Positions 53,018 to 61,838 of a stretch of 64,000 bases of DNA are shown one piece after another. The notes under the pieces were generated by a model. It did not search any database. It worked only from the letters and a program-made list of their open reading frames with translations, and had not been told where the DNA came from. Origin of the DNA: Aquimarina megaterium XH134 (GTDB taxonomy: Bacteria; Bacteroidota; Bacteroidia; Flavobacteriales; Flavobacteriaceae); contig NZ_JACB01000044.1 in assembly GCF_000520975.1 (NCBI RefSeq), positions 1 to 64,000 on the forward strand, written 5' to 3'. The position numbers and the translations under genes were made by a program. Position 1 is the stretch's first letter. The number at the start of each line of letters is the position of its first letter.

Positions 53018-53629
53018 ATGCGTAATTTTCTACTCGGTGCACTTTTAACAGCACTCCTGGTGTTTGGAATCAAATATGTTATTGATCAATCTAATACCCA
53101 AAAAACAGAAGTAGCATCTTCTGGTCTTATTCTGGATCAAATCAAAAACGTAGGTAAACTGGTAGTTACAGAAGGGCACTTTTCTGATATCATTACCTAT
53201 AAAAATGATAAGACTTATTTTAATGTAATCTCATCAAAGAAAAAAATAATTGTAATGGTTAATGCCAATGTGCAAGTCTCTTATGACTTAAGAAAGATTG
53301 AGCATATTATTGATCAAGAAACAAAAACACTAACCATAACAAAAATCCCTGCTGCAGAGGTTAATATTAATCCCGAAATAAAATATCATGATATCGAAGA
53401 AGGGATCATCAATAAATTTAATCCAGAAGATCATAATGCTATACGCAAAATAGTAATGGAAGGGTTAAATAAAAAAGTACAAAAATCTGCACTCGTTACC
53501 AATTCGCAAAATCGACTCATTAGTGAATTGCAGAAACTATATATTCTTACTAATTCTCTGGGTTGGACATTAAAATATAAGGATACCACGATAGACAGTC
53601 AAATAGGTATTAAAGAATCTATATTTTAA
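53018..53629 (+). CDS. DUF4230 protein with N-terminal membrane helix
   Basis: A 203-residue protein with a single N-terminal helix (FLLGALLTALLVFGIKYVI) and the DUF4230 domain (VGKLVVTEGHFSDIITYKND, VQVSYDLRKIEHIIDQETK). The C-terminal helix carries NSLGWTLKYKD. DUF4230 proteins are small extracytoplasmic membrane proteins of unknown function, common in Bacteroidota. The gene is monocistronic and followed by a hairpin. Confidence 0.82.
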   Translation: MRNFLLGALLTALLVFGIKYVIDQSNTQKTEVASSGLILDQIKNVGKLVVTEGHFSDIITYKNDKTYFNVISSKKKIIVMVNANVQVSYDLRKIEHIIDQETKTLTITKIPAAEVNINPEIKYHDIEEGIINKFNPEDHNAIRKIVMEGLNKKVQKSALVTNSQNRLISELQKLYILTNSLGWTLKYKDTTIDSQIGIKESIF

Positions 53630-53651
53630 AACCCTTAACTATAATCAAAAA

Positions 53652-53675
53652 ATGGGAAGAACGAATTCTTCCCAT
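53652..53675. terminator. Hairpin after the DUF4230 gene
   Basis: ATGGGAAGAA-CGAA-TTCTTCCCAT, ten-base arms around a CGAA tetraloop, 22 bases after the stop codon. The following T tract is weak, so a terminator is likely but not certain. Beyond it, 53676-53841 shows nothing. Confidence 0.6.
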
Positions 53676-53841
53676 CTTTAAATTTAAAAAAATCTGAATT
53701 ACAGAATTCATTTTGTCCCTTAAACTCTAGTGTTATTACAGATTTACAAATTTGTTACTTCTTTATAACGCTTTACTTTCTATATACCCTACCCCTTTAT
53801 TCAAAAAATAAAAAAATAAAAATTTCCCTACTCGTAAAAAG

Positions 53842-54381
53842 TTATGCAATTTCATCTATCTGATACCTTAATTCAACCGCTCCTGTAGTGTATTCTTTTG
53901 TTTCAATAAGCTTCAGTCGGGTTTCATTCGGGATTCCTTCAAAAAGTTCAACCCCTTCAGAAATGACTATCGGCATTACAAAAATCAGAATTTCATCTAT
54001 AAGATTTTCATTAAACAACATTGTATTTACCTGCCCACCACCGATTAACCAAATATCACCCCCTTTCTGTTGTTTTAATTTTTTAATAAAATCGATATGA
54101 TTTTCAGATATAAACTGAACATGCTTAGTATCCTTTACTTTCCTATTTCTGGTTAACACAAAGTTTTTTTTATCTGAATACGGAAAATCAATATCCCAAC
54201 TCATCACCTGTTCATATGTATTGTTCCCTTGGATTGTAGTATCAATTGTTTTGTAAAACTCGTAGTAACCATGATCTGTGTTATCAGGGTTCGGTATAGA
54301 TTCTAGCCAATGCACACTTCCGTCTGATTTTGCTATTTTCCCATTAAGACTCATGGCAATATACATCTTGATTTTTCTCAT
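53842..54381 (-). CDS. Dihydrofolate reductase/RibD C-terminal-like protein
   Basis: A 179-residue protein of the RibD_C (dihydrofolate-reductase-like) family: MYIAMSLNGKIAKSDGSVHW at the start, VLTRNRKVK, and the NADPH-contact GGDIWLIGGGQVNTMLFNENLID. It should be an NADPH-dependent reductase of unknown substrate; many stand-alone members exist outside riboflavin synthesis. It lies 36 bases after a GNAT gene on the same strand, so both may share a transcript. Confidence 0.88.
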   Translation of the reverse strand: MRKIKMYIAMSLNGKIAKSDGSVHWLESIPNPDNTDHGYYEFYKTIDTTIQGNNTYEQVMSWDIDFPYSDKKNFVLTRNRKVKDTKHVQFISENHIDFIKKLKQQKGGDIWLIGGGQVNTMLFNENLIDEILIFVMPIVISEGVELFEGIPNETRLKLIETKEYTTGAVELRYQIDEIA

Positions 54382-54417
54382 TTCATTCTTAGTTTATAAA
54401 ATGAATCATTAGGTGTT

Positions 54418-54918
54418 TCATTTTTTTAGCATGTACTTTCGTTCTATAGTATTTTCTTTTTCAGCATAAAATTCTTCAACATAATTCATTTCTTTTTCAA
54501 GAATACGTATAGAACCAACATTATCTGTGCTTGCATATGCGGTTAACTCATTTAATTTAATTTGGTCAAAACAGTATCTAAACAATCCTTTTGCTATTTC
54601 TCTTCCAAATCCATTACCCCAGAAACATTCTCTTAATCGATAGGCTATTTCAAATTCTGATTTATCATTCTCATATACTCCACATATACCTACAAATTGA
54701 TTGTTATTGCGTTCTATTACTGCCCAAATTTTAAAAAAAACATCAACATCTTTATAATACTTAATAAAACGATTTAATTCTTGTTTACTCTCTTCAAAAT
54801 TCATCGTTTTTTTGATATATCTCATTACATTGGGATTACCCTGCATATCATAAAAAGATTCTAAATCGCTATCCTCTAAGCGTCTCACAAATAGTCTCTT
54901 TGTCTCAAACAATATCAT
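54418..54918 (-). CDS. GNAT acetyltransferase, RimJ/RimL type
   Basis: A 166-residue acetyltransferase: ETKRLFVRRLEDSDLESFYD at the N-terminus, FEIAYRLRECFWGNGFGREI as strand 4 and the acetyl-CoA loop, and LTAYASTDNVGSIRILEKEM near the end. The acceptor is unknown. It is transcribed with the downstream RibD-like gene and diverges from the cytochrome-like lipoprotein gene at 55109. Confidence 0.85.
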   Translation of the reverse strand: MILFETKRLFVRRLEDSDLESFYDMQGNPNVMRYIKKTMNFEESKQELNRFIKYYKDVDVFFKIWAVIERNNNQFVGICGVYENDKSEFEIAYRLRECFWGNGFGREIAKGLFRYCFDQIKLNELTAYASTDNVGSIRILEKEMNYVEEFYAEKENTIERKYMLKK

Positions 54919-55012
54919 TTTGCACTACAAATTATACATTAACATATAAGAATACTCCTTTTTATCACTATCACAAACCACTTTTCCCTTTATAGAGATG
55001 CTACTCATAAAA

Positions 55013-55039
55013 AAGTTACCAGATTTTGTAACCTTTTTC
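55013..55039 (+). promoter_or_regulatory. GTTAC-N8-GTAAC inverted repeat upstream of a cytochrome/YceI cluster
   Basis: GTTACCAGATTTTGTAAC gives arms GTTAC (55015-55019) and GTAAC (55028-55032), followed by CTTTTTC. The right half, GATTTTGTAACCTTTTTC, matches the string at 23811. It is 77 bases before the ATG at 55109. Confidence 0.4.
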
Positions 55040-55108
55040 TAAAAAAATTATCAAAAGGCAAAAGCATAAAACAAAATTTAAAATAAATATAAACCAAACA
55101 CACAAGTT

Positions 55109-55480
55109 ATGAAATCAATATCAAACATCAACAAGGTTCTGGTTGTAGTTATAGTCATAATCGGATATAGTTGTTCTAGTGACAACGAAGACGATATTGC
55201 TCCACCTCCGCCGCCTCCTATGGGTGAAAAACTTACGTATACCGCAAATATCAAAAGTATAATTGATTCTAATTGTATAGGGTGTCATGCAAACCCTCCT
55301 GTAAATGGAGCTCCTTTTCCTTTAATCACTTTTCAAAATGTTAGTAGCCAAGCCTCTGCTATACTTAATGCTGTTTCAAAACAAACAGGAGAATCAGCAG
55401 CCATGCCGCCCTCGGGAAGATTACCACAGGGAACAATAGATAATATTGGTAAATGGATTGAAGATGGATTATTAGAATGA
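55109..55480 (+). CDS. Cytochrome c-like lipoprotein
   Basis: A 123-residue lipoprotein (leader ending GYSC at Cys22) with a Pro-rich stretch (DDIAPPPPPPMGEK) and one heme-binding motif C56-x-x-C59-H60 (NCIGCHANPP). The later AAMPPSGRLP methionine supplies a possible axial ligand. It should carry covalent heme c at the periplasmic face. It begins a cluster with YceI, OB-fold, DUF5777 and HMA proteins. The heme call rests on the motif only. Confidence 0.8.
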   Translation: MKSISNINKVLVVVIVIIGYSCSSDNEDDIAPPPPPPMGEKLTYTANIKSIIDSNCIGCHANPPVNGAPFPLITFQNVSSQASAILNAVSKQTGESAAMPPSGRLPQGTIDNIGKWIEDGLLE

Positions 55481-55569
55481 TGAAACAAGTCATGACAAAA
55501 TTTTTGACACACACCAAAAGTGATTATTTGGCGAGTTCCATGTGACCTCTAAAACAATAATATAAACAC

Positions 55570-56115
55570 ATGAAAATATTCATAATCATATTTTGCTTTT
55601 TGATCTCTGGTATTTCTCGTTCTCAAGAAAAATATATAGAAAAAAAGGGAACTATTGCTTTTGAAGCTTCTGAAAAAACATTTGAACCTGTTAAAGCAAA
55701 AAATACATCTGTTACTGCAATTCTAAATATAAACACTGGCGAAATAGCCTCATTGGCTTTGATGAAAGAATTTAGGTTTAGAAATGCATTAATGGAAGAG
55801 CATTTTAATGAAAATTATATCGAATCAGACACCTACTCTAAAGCTATTTTTAGAGGAAAAATTATAGCTTTTAATTTTTTTGAATTATCCGAACAAGAAA
55901 AAGAGTTTAAAATCGACGGACGGCTTAAACTACATGGCAAAGAAAAAAGTATCGAATCGATACTATACATATCAAAAAAAGATAAATGCATCTCTATACG
56001 TGGGGACTTTGTGGTTGCTCCACAGGATTTTGATATCTCTATTCCAAAAATCGTAAGGAATAAAATAGCCAAACAAGTAAAGGTGTTCGTTGATTTTAAA
56101 TTACAACAACAATGA
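55570..56115 (+). CDS. YceI-family protein
   Basis: A 181-residue exported protein. The signal peptide ends about residue 19 (FIIIFCFLISGISRSQE). The mature protein is a lipocalin-like YceI barrel that binds isoprenoids or other lipids: IAFEASEKTFEPVKAKNTSV, NALMEEHFNENYIESDTYSKAIFRG, and LKLHGKEKSIES. In Bacteroidota, YceI proteins often sit with cytochromes or DUF5777 proteins. It overlaps the next gene by 4 bases (ATGA). Confidence 0.85.
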   Translation: MKIFIIIFCFLISGISRSQEKYIEKKGTIAFEASEKTFEPVKAKNTSVTAILNINTGEIASLALMKEFRFRNALMEEHFNENYIESDTYSKAIFRGKIIAFNFFELSEQEKEFKIDGRLKLHGKEKSIESILYISKKDKCISIRGDFVVAPQDFDISIPKIVRNKIAKQVKVFVDFKLQQQ

Positions 56116-56504
56116 AAACCAAGAACTTTATCTTTCTCTCTCTGGCGTTTATAGCAGCTACAGGTATTGTTTTGTTAAGCTATATACATAAAGAGCATAG
56201 AACCATACATACCGAAAAAGTTGATACCAACACTACGGCTATTGCATTCTATTCGGCATTTATTAAAGACAAAGCAGTTTTTAATGCCATTCATCTTGAC
56301 AATGCAGTAGAATTAAAAGGTCTGATTACTGCAATAGAGTCTAATCGTATTGTTTTGGATCAAAAAATAGCAGTGACTTTAGAAAGTGATCTAACAGCGT
56401 TAAAAATCAACAAAAAAATAACGATCAAAGGAAGGTATGTAGGATTTGATGACCTCTTAGAACACCTAAAAATAGATCAGGCTACAGTTACAAGTACCCA
56501 ATAA
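56112..56504 (+). CDS. Exported OB-fold (tRNA_anti-like) protein
   Basis: A 130-residue protein with an N-terminal export signal (FIFLSLAFIAATGIVLLSYI) and a C-terminal OB-fold of the tRNA_anti-like group (VELKGLITAIESNRIVLDQK, then KKITIKGRYVGFDDLL). Such proteins are periplasmic in Bacteroidota and are of unknown function; the OB fold may bind a polymer or partner protein. It overlaps the YceI gene by 4 bases and is followed after 10 bases by the DUF5777 gene. Confidence 0.78.
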   Translation: MKTKNFIFLSLAFIAATGIVLLSYIHKEHRTIHTEKVDTNTTAIAFYSAFIKDKAVFNAIHLDNAVELKGLITAIESNRIVLDQKIAVTLESDLTALKINKKITIKGRYVGFDDLLEHLKIDQATVTSTQ

Positions 56505-56514
56505 ATGTATTATT

Positions 56515-57360
56515 ATGAAAAAAATATTTCTATTGTTTTTAATTCCTCTATTGTCATTCTCGCAAGATGATTTACTTCAGGAAATTACTACTGAAAAAGA
56601 TGACAATCAATATGCGAGTGCTGTTTTTAAAGGATTAAAAATTGTGAATTTCGAATCTACCAAACTAGCCGACAAAGGATTATTTTATTTAGTCGTTTCT
56701 CATAGATTCGGTTCTGTTAAATCGGGAATTGAAGATTTTTTTGGATTAGACCAGGCCGTTACCAGGTTAAATTTTATGTATGGTATCAGTAATAAAATAC
56801 AAATTGGTATATCCCGTAGTTCATTTCAGAAAACATATGAAGTTTCTCTGAAATACCGGTTATTAAGGCAAAAAAAGAGCAGCTTCCCTTTTACAGTAGT
56901 AGGTTATCATAGTATAACTGCAAATACCGATCTGGACAAAGAAGATTTACCCGGCCTCGAGTTTAGGCATCGGTTAGCTTATGTATCACAGTTATTAATC
57001 GCCAGAAAATTTAACAAAAACCTCTCACTACAGCTAATGCCAACACTTTTACATGAGAATCTGGTAAAAATTAGTGATCAAGATAATACGCAATATGTTA
57101 TAGGAATTGGGGGGCGACATAAACTTACCAAAAGGTGGTCTGTTAATATTGATTATGGACTTCATCTTAACAGGGCTAGCAATTCTCCATTTAAAAATCC
57201 GCTTTCTATAGGGTTTGATTTAGAAACTGGCGGACATGTATTTCAGTTACACTTTACCAACGCCCAACCTATGAATGCAAGTGGATTCTTGAGCCAGGGA
57301 TCTGGTGATTGGAGTGACGGAGACTTTTTCTTTGGATTTAATTTATCACGAGTCTTTTAA
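56515..57360 (+). CDS. DUF5777 beta-barrel outer-membrane protein
   Basis: A 281-residue protein. The signal peptide is about residues 1-16 (FLLFLIPLLSFSQD). The sequence alternates polar and hydrophobic residues in about 10-12 strands (SAVFKGLKIVNFES, LYLVVSHRFGSVKSG-like stretches, DWSDGDFFFGFNLSRVF as the terminal strand with C-terminal aromatic F). It fits DUF5777, the outer-membrane barrel family that accompanies YceI and cytochrome genes. The C-terminal F is the usual barrel-assembly signal. The role is unknown. Confidence 0.83.
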   Translation: MKKIFLLFLIPLLSFSQDDLLQEITTEKDDNQYASAVFKGLKIVNFESTKLADKGLFYLVVSHRFGSVKSGIEDFFGLDQAVTRLNFMYGISNKIQIGISRSSFQKTYEVSLKYRLLRQKKSSFPFTVVGYHSITANTDLDKEDLPGLEFRHRLAYVSQLLIARKFNKNLSLQLMPTLLHENLVKISDQDNTQYVIGIGGRHKLTKRWSVNIDYGLHLNRASNSPFKNPLSIGFDLETGGHVFQLHFTNAQPMNASGFLSQGSGDWSDGDFFFGFNLSRVF

Positions 57361-57370
57361 TATAACGGTT

Positions 57371-57664
57371 ATGGTGTTTAGAAATACAATTCCTATTCAA
57401 AATCTAAAGTGTAATAATTGTGCTGCAGCTCTAAAAAAGAAAATATTGCAGATTCAAAACATTTCGGATGTGTATATCCACAGTGATTACTCTCATATTT
57501 CTTTTAATCATACTTCGGTCAATGATTTATCGAATATTGAAAATATGTTAACTTTTTTAGGGTTTCCTCCTGTAGGCGAAAAAATTAAAAAAAAGAATAA
57601 TGCAGGATATTATTGTAAAGATCAATCCAGAAATTATTGTGTTTTCGAAAAAACCAGTGCATAG
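57371..57664 (+). CDS. Small HMA-like metal-binding protein
   Basis: A 97-residue protein, start set at ATG 57371 (10 bases after the DUF5777 stop; the GTG start upstream lies in the barrel gene). It has a heavy-metal-associated ferredoxin-like fold with the metal motif C14-N-N-C17 (IQNLKCNNCAAALKKK), though lacking the usual M-x-C-x-x-C context. It probably binds copper or zinc. Its position at the end of the cytochrome/YceI cluster suggests metal delivery to the heme or redox proteins, which is inference. Confidence 0.75.
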   Translation: MVFRNTIPIQNLKCNNCAAALKKKILQIQNISDVYIHSDYSHISFNHTSVNDLSNIENMLTFLGFPPVGEKIKKKNNAGYYCKDQSRNYCVFEKTSA

Positions 57665-57701
57665 ACTCACAATACAGATTACGAAATGATCTGGTTTTTT
57701 T
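57648..57701. terminator. Terminator between convergent HMA and nitroreductase genes
   Basis: AAAAAACCAG at 57648-57657 (inside the end of the HMA gene) pairs with CTGGTTTTTT at 57691-57700. A smaller CAGAT/ATCTG stem overlaps. The long loop makes the call moderate. Confidence 0.45.
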
Positions 57702-57740
57702 GCTCAATAAAGAGTATTTCTACTTTAGATTTTTTCAATT

Positions 57741-58433
57741 TTATTCATAAAAAACGGTCATTTCATCCAACCCTTTTCTTTTTAAATCTGGTACATAGGT
57801 AGGGAATTTAGGATAGCCAACCGGAAGTAACAAAAAGGCTCTTTCGTTGGCCGGTCTCTTAAGGATATTTGTCAAAAAGTTCATGGGACTAGGTGTATGA
57901 GTTAATGTCACCAACCCAGCATTATGAATTGCAGAGATTAACATTCCACACGCAATTCCTATAGATTCATTCACATAATAATTATTATGTTTATCACCAT
58001 TTTCTTCGAATTCATAAGCTTTTTTGAATGCAATAATCAACCAGGGAGCAACTTCTAAAAAAGGTTTATTCATATCGGTAGCTAGTGGTTCTAGGTCCTT
58101 TTTCCAGCGTTCACTCATCCTGTTCCCATAGTTTATTTTTTCTTCGATTTCTGCTTCTTTACGAATTTGGGTTTTTAAGGCCGGATTAGAAATAGCGCAA
58201 AATGTCCAGGGTTGTTTATGAGCTCCAGATGGAGCCGTAGAAGCACTTTTGATAAGATTTTCAATAACCTCTTTGGGAACATGTTTATCAGAGAAATCTC
58301 TTACCGATCTCCTTTTATCTAACCACTCGTAAAATGATTTACTTTTTAAAACTAGTTCTTCTTCAGGGAAAACATCAGAATGGTAAGAAACATGATTATA
58401 TCCATTGATGGTAATGCTACTTGGTGATTCCAT
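57741..58433 (-). CDS. Nitroreductase-family protein
   Basis: A 230-residue flavoenzyme. The FMN-binding pattern RRSVRDFSDKHVPKEVIENL and SASTAPSGAHKQPWTFCAI is intact, and the C-terminal LLPVGYPKF matches the family. It may act as an NAD(P)H-dependent nitroreductase, or in the iodotyrosine-deiodinase-like branch given the long N-terminus (VLKSKSFYEWLDKR). Cytoplasmic, likely dimeric. It is monocistronic and convergent with the cytochrome/YceI cluster. Confidence 0.9.
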   Translation of the reverse strand: MESPSSITINGYNHVSYHSDVFPEEELVLKSKSFYEWLDKRRSVRDFSDKHVPKEVIENLIKSASTAPSGAHKQPWTFCAISNPALKTQIRKEAEIEEKINYGNRMSERWKKDLEPLATDMNKPFLEVAPWLIIAFKKAYEFEENGDKHNNYYVNESIGIACGMLISAIHNAGLVTLTHTPSPMNFLTNILKRPANERAFLLLPVGYPKFPTYVPDLKRKGLDEMTVFYE

Positions 58434-58564
58434 TTTTATAGTTTTATGTTATTGTTTAATTCCTACTTCGTCTTATCTTATGATTATATTGTTGTATAAA
58501 GTTAATATACTTTTCTAATGATCAATTATATCTTTAAAAAGTTTTTAATAATTTGTTATAGATT

Positions 58565-59305
58565 TCACTTTTTTTCTAATTTTAAGATTAAATCTACATT
58601 GTGTTTTTCTATATCGCTTAGCTTAATGTTATTTGTTCTATTTTTTAATCTCTTATACCAAATCTGCTGCGAGAAATATTTTTCCATTTCTCCTCCTTCT
58701 CTAAAAATATAGCCTTTTCTGGCAAAAATTTCATTTCGTATAATTTTTAAATCATTTTTTGAATAAGAGTTTAGGTCTTCAATGGACAATTTCACAAAAC
58801 TAGCTTCGGGATATTTTCCTTTTAACTTAATTGATTCTGGGTAATCAGGACTAAACTGCATATAATGATATTTTTTACCGTCTTCGTTCTCAAAAAAGTG
58901 TAAAACTAAACCTTTCGTTCCTTTATTAAGAGTAAAAGATGTAGTTTCAACACACTGAAATAATTCAAAAAAAGTTTTTCCTATTTTTATTTTACCGTTT
59001 AAATATTCGATTGGATCTCTTTCATATCTTAATCCCAAATCATTTTTAAAATCAGTATATGATGAACGGGCAAAAAGTTTTCCGTTACTATATAGTATCC
59101 CTAATACAGACTCTCCTTCTGACTCTCCAAAACTATAGCTTCCTTGATAATCAGAAATTTTAACTCCCATCATTTTTTCAATAGTAGAAGGGTGGATTTC
59201 TTGATTCCTACTAGAAACATATGCTTTTGCTATTGTACCATTGTTCTGAGAAAGACAAAGAACACTATAAAAGAAAAAGATGACTAAACTTAATTTTGTT
59301 TTCAT
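58565..59305 (-). CDS. Secreted YARHG-domain protein
   Basis: A 246-residue protein with a signal peptide (LSLVIFFFYSVLCLSQ). The C-terminal 80 residues are the YARHG domain (YSKNDLKIIRNEIFARKGYI, then IWYKRLKNRT), found in extracytoplasmic proteins and thought to bind peptidoglycan or another envelope ligand. The N-terminal 150 residues (HPSTIEKMMGVKISDYQGSYS) are unrecognised. TTTGTAACC lies on this strand upstream at about 59377-59390. Confidence 0.82.
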   Translation of the reverse strand: MKTKLSLVIFFFYSVLCLSQNNGTIAKAYVSSRNQEIHPSTIEKMMGVKISDYQGSYSFGESEGESVLGILYSNGKLFARSSYTDFKNDLGLRYERDPIEYLNGKIKIGKTFFELFQCVETTSFTLNKGTKGLVLHFFENEDGKKYHYMQFSPDYPESIKLKGKYPEASFVKLSIEDLNSYSKNDLKIIRNEIFARKGYIFREGGEMEKYFSQQIWYKRLKNRTNNIKLSDIEKHNVDLILKLEKK

Positions 59306-59390
59306 TTTTAGTCTATGTTTTTTATTTATTTCTGAACCTAATAGCTACCATAGTTACAACAAAGCATTACTACATGCTCGGTTACAAACC

Positions 59391-59849
59391 TTACACATCT
59401 AACTTTTGATTCAATTGCATTATGACTCGTCCTGAATGATCTCCAAAATAGTTTGATTCATTCTTAATAATTTCAAAGCCTAATTTTTTGTAAAAATCAA
59501 CTGCAGGAGTATTAGGTTCGGTAGTCAAAAGAATACTGGTAATATCCAACTCATTAATTTTTTTTATAACAGTCGAAATTAATTTTAAGCCTATTCCCTG
59601 TTTTCTAAACTTTTTTTCGGTTGCCAAAGCTAGTATCCAGCCATCTTTCTCTTTAGGATTAATTCCTCCAAGAATATATCCTGCTATTTCTTTTTCTTCA
59701 TTTTCGGCCACCAAAAAATAATCTGAAAATAAATCATAATACTGCCTAATCACAAATAGAGGATAATTCATCGGGGAAAACACTTTTTCTTCGATTTTGT
59801 ATATAGCCTCTAGCTCACTTAATGTTACTTTTCTTATCGATATTTTCAT
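59391..59849 (-). CDS. GNAT family N-acetyltransferase
   Basis: A 152-residue acetyltransferase (start at ATG 59849; a TTG 8 codons upstream is less likely). The acetyl-CoA loop is KKFRKQGIGLKLIS (Q-x-x-G-x-G/A type), and VDFYKKLGFEI is the GNAT end motif. The acceptor is unknown. It is a single gene on this strand; the next genes on either side are spaced by more than 80 bases. Confidence 0.85.
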   Translation of the reverse strand: MKISIRKVTLSELEAIYKIEEKVFSPMNYPLFVIRQYYDLFSDYFLVAENEEKEIAGYILGGINPKEKDGWILALATEKKFRKQGIGLKLISTVIKKINELDITSILLTTEPNTPAVDFYKKLGFEIIKNESNYFGDHSGRVIMQLNQKLDV

Positions 59850-60005
59850 TTGTTTTTCCTGAGATGATTTCAATGATAAAAAGTTTTAACTCAAATGTAC
59901 TCTAAAATTTCTACTACTAGTTAAAGGAAAGAACAAAAGATGATTCTTCATTGTTAGGAGTTAACCTTGAGATCTGTACTACTAGATCATATACTTGCTA
60001 TCTCA

Positions 60006-61052
60006 CTATTTATGCAAATTGATAAAATCAATTACTTTTTCGGCAAAAAGACCTGGTTCTGTATCCATAGGGCTATGTGCCGATTTTTCAAAAATGAAGA
60101 GTTCTTTTTGATTAGACCCTAAATTGTCATAAGCTTCCTGGGCATATACCGTAGGAACACCAATGTCATATTTACCCCAAAGTACTAGTGATGGTATGGT
60201 AATTTCATGCAATCTATTGGTAAATGACACCTTCTGAAAAAGCCCTTTTTTAACCAAAATAGACTGTATTCTGTTAGCATTCCAAATATTTGTAAAGAAA
60301 TTATATTGTGAACCATTATCATCAGATACTGGTTTATTAATCACCTTGTCATCAGCAAGTTTTTCTTCTGCTCTATACGCTTCTCTGTTCATTTTATAAA
60401 AATCATCCTCATTATAATCCGGGCCTACATTTTTTACTAGATCAAGTACAGCTTTCCAATAATCAATATTATTTCCTAAAGCAATTTGCTCATCTGCCAT
60501 CTTCTTTAAAGCTATTTTATATTCGTTGTAAGATCCTTTAGGATCATGAGCACCGTCTACATCGATCCATCCTAAAAAATCTTCTTGATTTTTTAATAAG
60601 GTAGCAGGTCCCAAAGTGCCTCCCCAGCTATGTCCCATTAAAAATAATCGGGAATCATCACCATATTTAGCTTTTAACACCTTTACAAGAGCCAACACAT
60701 CTTCTGCCATAATATCCACACTCACATCTGCTTCAGAATAACTCCCCTGCGAGTTGCCAGAGCCACGTTGATCAAAATAAACAACGGCATTGTTTTTTTC
60801 AATTTTACTTTTAATGGTGTTTTTTCTATACTGCCATCCGGATCCACCGGGACCACCATGTAGTATAATTAGAAATACTTTTTCAGATGCATTGCCATGA
60901 ATATACGCAGCCATATCTGCATTTTTATGTCTTACAAAAATGGTTTCCTTTAAGTCATTAATGTTATCATCGTCTTTTGAACAAGAGAAAATGCTTAAAA
61001 CGATTAATATTAGCACTACTATTTTTACGTTACTAAGAGTTATTTTTTTCAT
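60006..61052 (-). CDS. Alpha/beta-hydrolase lipoprotein
   Basis: A 348-residue lipoprotein (leader ending IFSC). The fold is alpha/beta hydrolase of the proline-iminopeptidase-like branch: oxyanion-type HGGPGGSG at 65-72, nucleophile S142 in G-H-S-W-G, VVYFDQRGSGNS and a C-terminal SAHSPMDTEP supplying the catalytic histidine. It should be an envelope-anchored peptidase or esterase. It overlaps the previous gene's stop codon by one base, so the two are coupled. Confidence 0.88.
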   Translation of the reverse strand: MKKITLSNVKIVVLILIVLSIFSCSKDDDNINDLKETIFVRHKNADMAAYIHGNASEKVFLIILHGGPGGSGWQYRKNTIKSKIEKNNAVVYFDQRGSGNSQGSYSEADVSVDIMAEDVLALVKVLKAKYGDDSRLFLMGHSWGGTLGPATLLKNQEDFLGWIDVDGAHDPKGSYNEYKIALKKMADEQIALGNNIDYWKAVLDLVKNVGPDYNEDDFYKMNREAYRAEEKLADDKVINKPVSDDNGSQYNFFTNIWNANRIQSILVKKGLFQKVSFTNRLHEITIPSLVLWGKYDIGVPTVYAQEAYDNLGSNQKELFIFEKSAHSPMDTEPGLFAEKVIDFINLHK

Positions 61053-61663
61053 TATCTTTTTCTTTTAAAATTAAACCGATGACCGTAGTGCAATGATAAA
61101 ACGGGTAATGTACCGGCATTATAATTGGTTCTAAGGGTTAATTGAAGGTTTAAATACCAACCCGAACGTTTTTTCCCTTTACGAAGTTTCCCTATCCCAA
61201 CAGCAATAGAAGGAGCATAATATCCCCTGCCAGGCAAGGAAACTTTAGAAACACGATCTCCTTTTACCTCATACGTTTCGGGTAAAAATGATCGATAGTA
61301 CCCAAGTGGATTTAACTCTACATTATATTGTTTGCCTTTGGGATTTGTTCTTCGCCAGATAAGGCCATAATAAGTAGATAGCCCATTATCTGTTTGTGTT
61401 GAGAAATTTGTAGAATAACCAAGATTTCCATTAAACAAAAATTGGTGTGTAATGATCTTTTGCCCTCTCTTTCTTTCTTTGATATTGATGTATTCTTTCC
61501 ATACATATTCGGTACCAATAGTAAGTCCGTTATCCCAAGCAATATTTCCATAATACCCAATTTTAAATTCTGTTCTATCTAAAAAAGAAGAACCACTGAT
61601 TTGATTTTGGGCTTGAAGATGCATAGTAGCAACAAGTAGAAAAATAATAGTATGTATTTTCAT
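61052..61663 (-). CDS. Exported, probable outer-membrane protein
   Basis: A 203-residue protein with a signal peptide ending LQAQ. The mature sequence alternates aromatic and small residues across beta strands (FKIGYYGNIAWDNGLTIGTEYVW, NGNLGYSTNF, LHYGHRFNFKRKR), as in small outer-membrane barrels. The family is not recognised. It is coupled by one-base overlap to the hydrolase gene downstream, and a small secreted peptide gene lies 1 base upstream. The trio suggests a secreted or envelope substrate system controlled by the AraC gene at 61878. Confidence 0.7.
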   Translation of the reverse strand: MKIHTIIFLLVATMHLQAQNQISGSSFLDRTEFKIGYYGNIAWDNGLTIGTEYVWKEYINIKERKRGQKIITHQFLFNGNLGYSTNFSTQTDNGLSTYYGLIWRRTNPKGKQYNVELNPLGYYRSFLPETYEVKGDRVSKVSLPGRGYYAPSIAVGIGKLRKGKKRSGWYLNLQLTLRTNYNAGTLPVLSLHYGHRFNFKRKR

Positions 61664-61664
61664 G

Positions 61665-61790
61665 TTACTTAAAACTAAATAAAGTAGTTAATACTAGTTT
61701 TTTTGCCATATACTTTTCTGTAACCTGAGCTTTTATAGCTGCCACACATAAAAGACTAATTGCAATAATTAGATATTGTTTTAAATTCAT
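61665..61790 (-). CDS. 41-residue secreted small protein
   Basis: A small open frame starting MNLKQYLIIAISLLCVAAIK, a complete signal peptide, then a short basic-hydrophobic tail (AQVTEKYMAKKLVLTTLFSFK). It ends 1 base before the next gene's start. It may be a real secreted peptide or a decayed leader of the neighbouring gene. Confidence 0.5.
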   Translation of the reverse strand: MNLKQYLIIAISLLCVAAIKAQVTEKYMAKKLVLTTLFSFK

Positions 61791-61838
61791 TTTAGTATTT
61801 AATTTATTTTGATGGCAAACGTATATGTACTAAGCATA

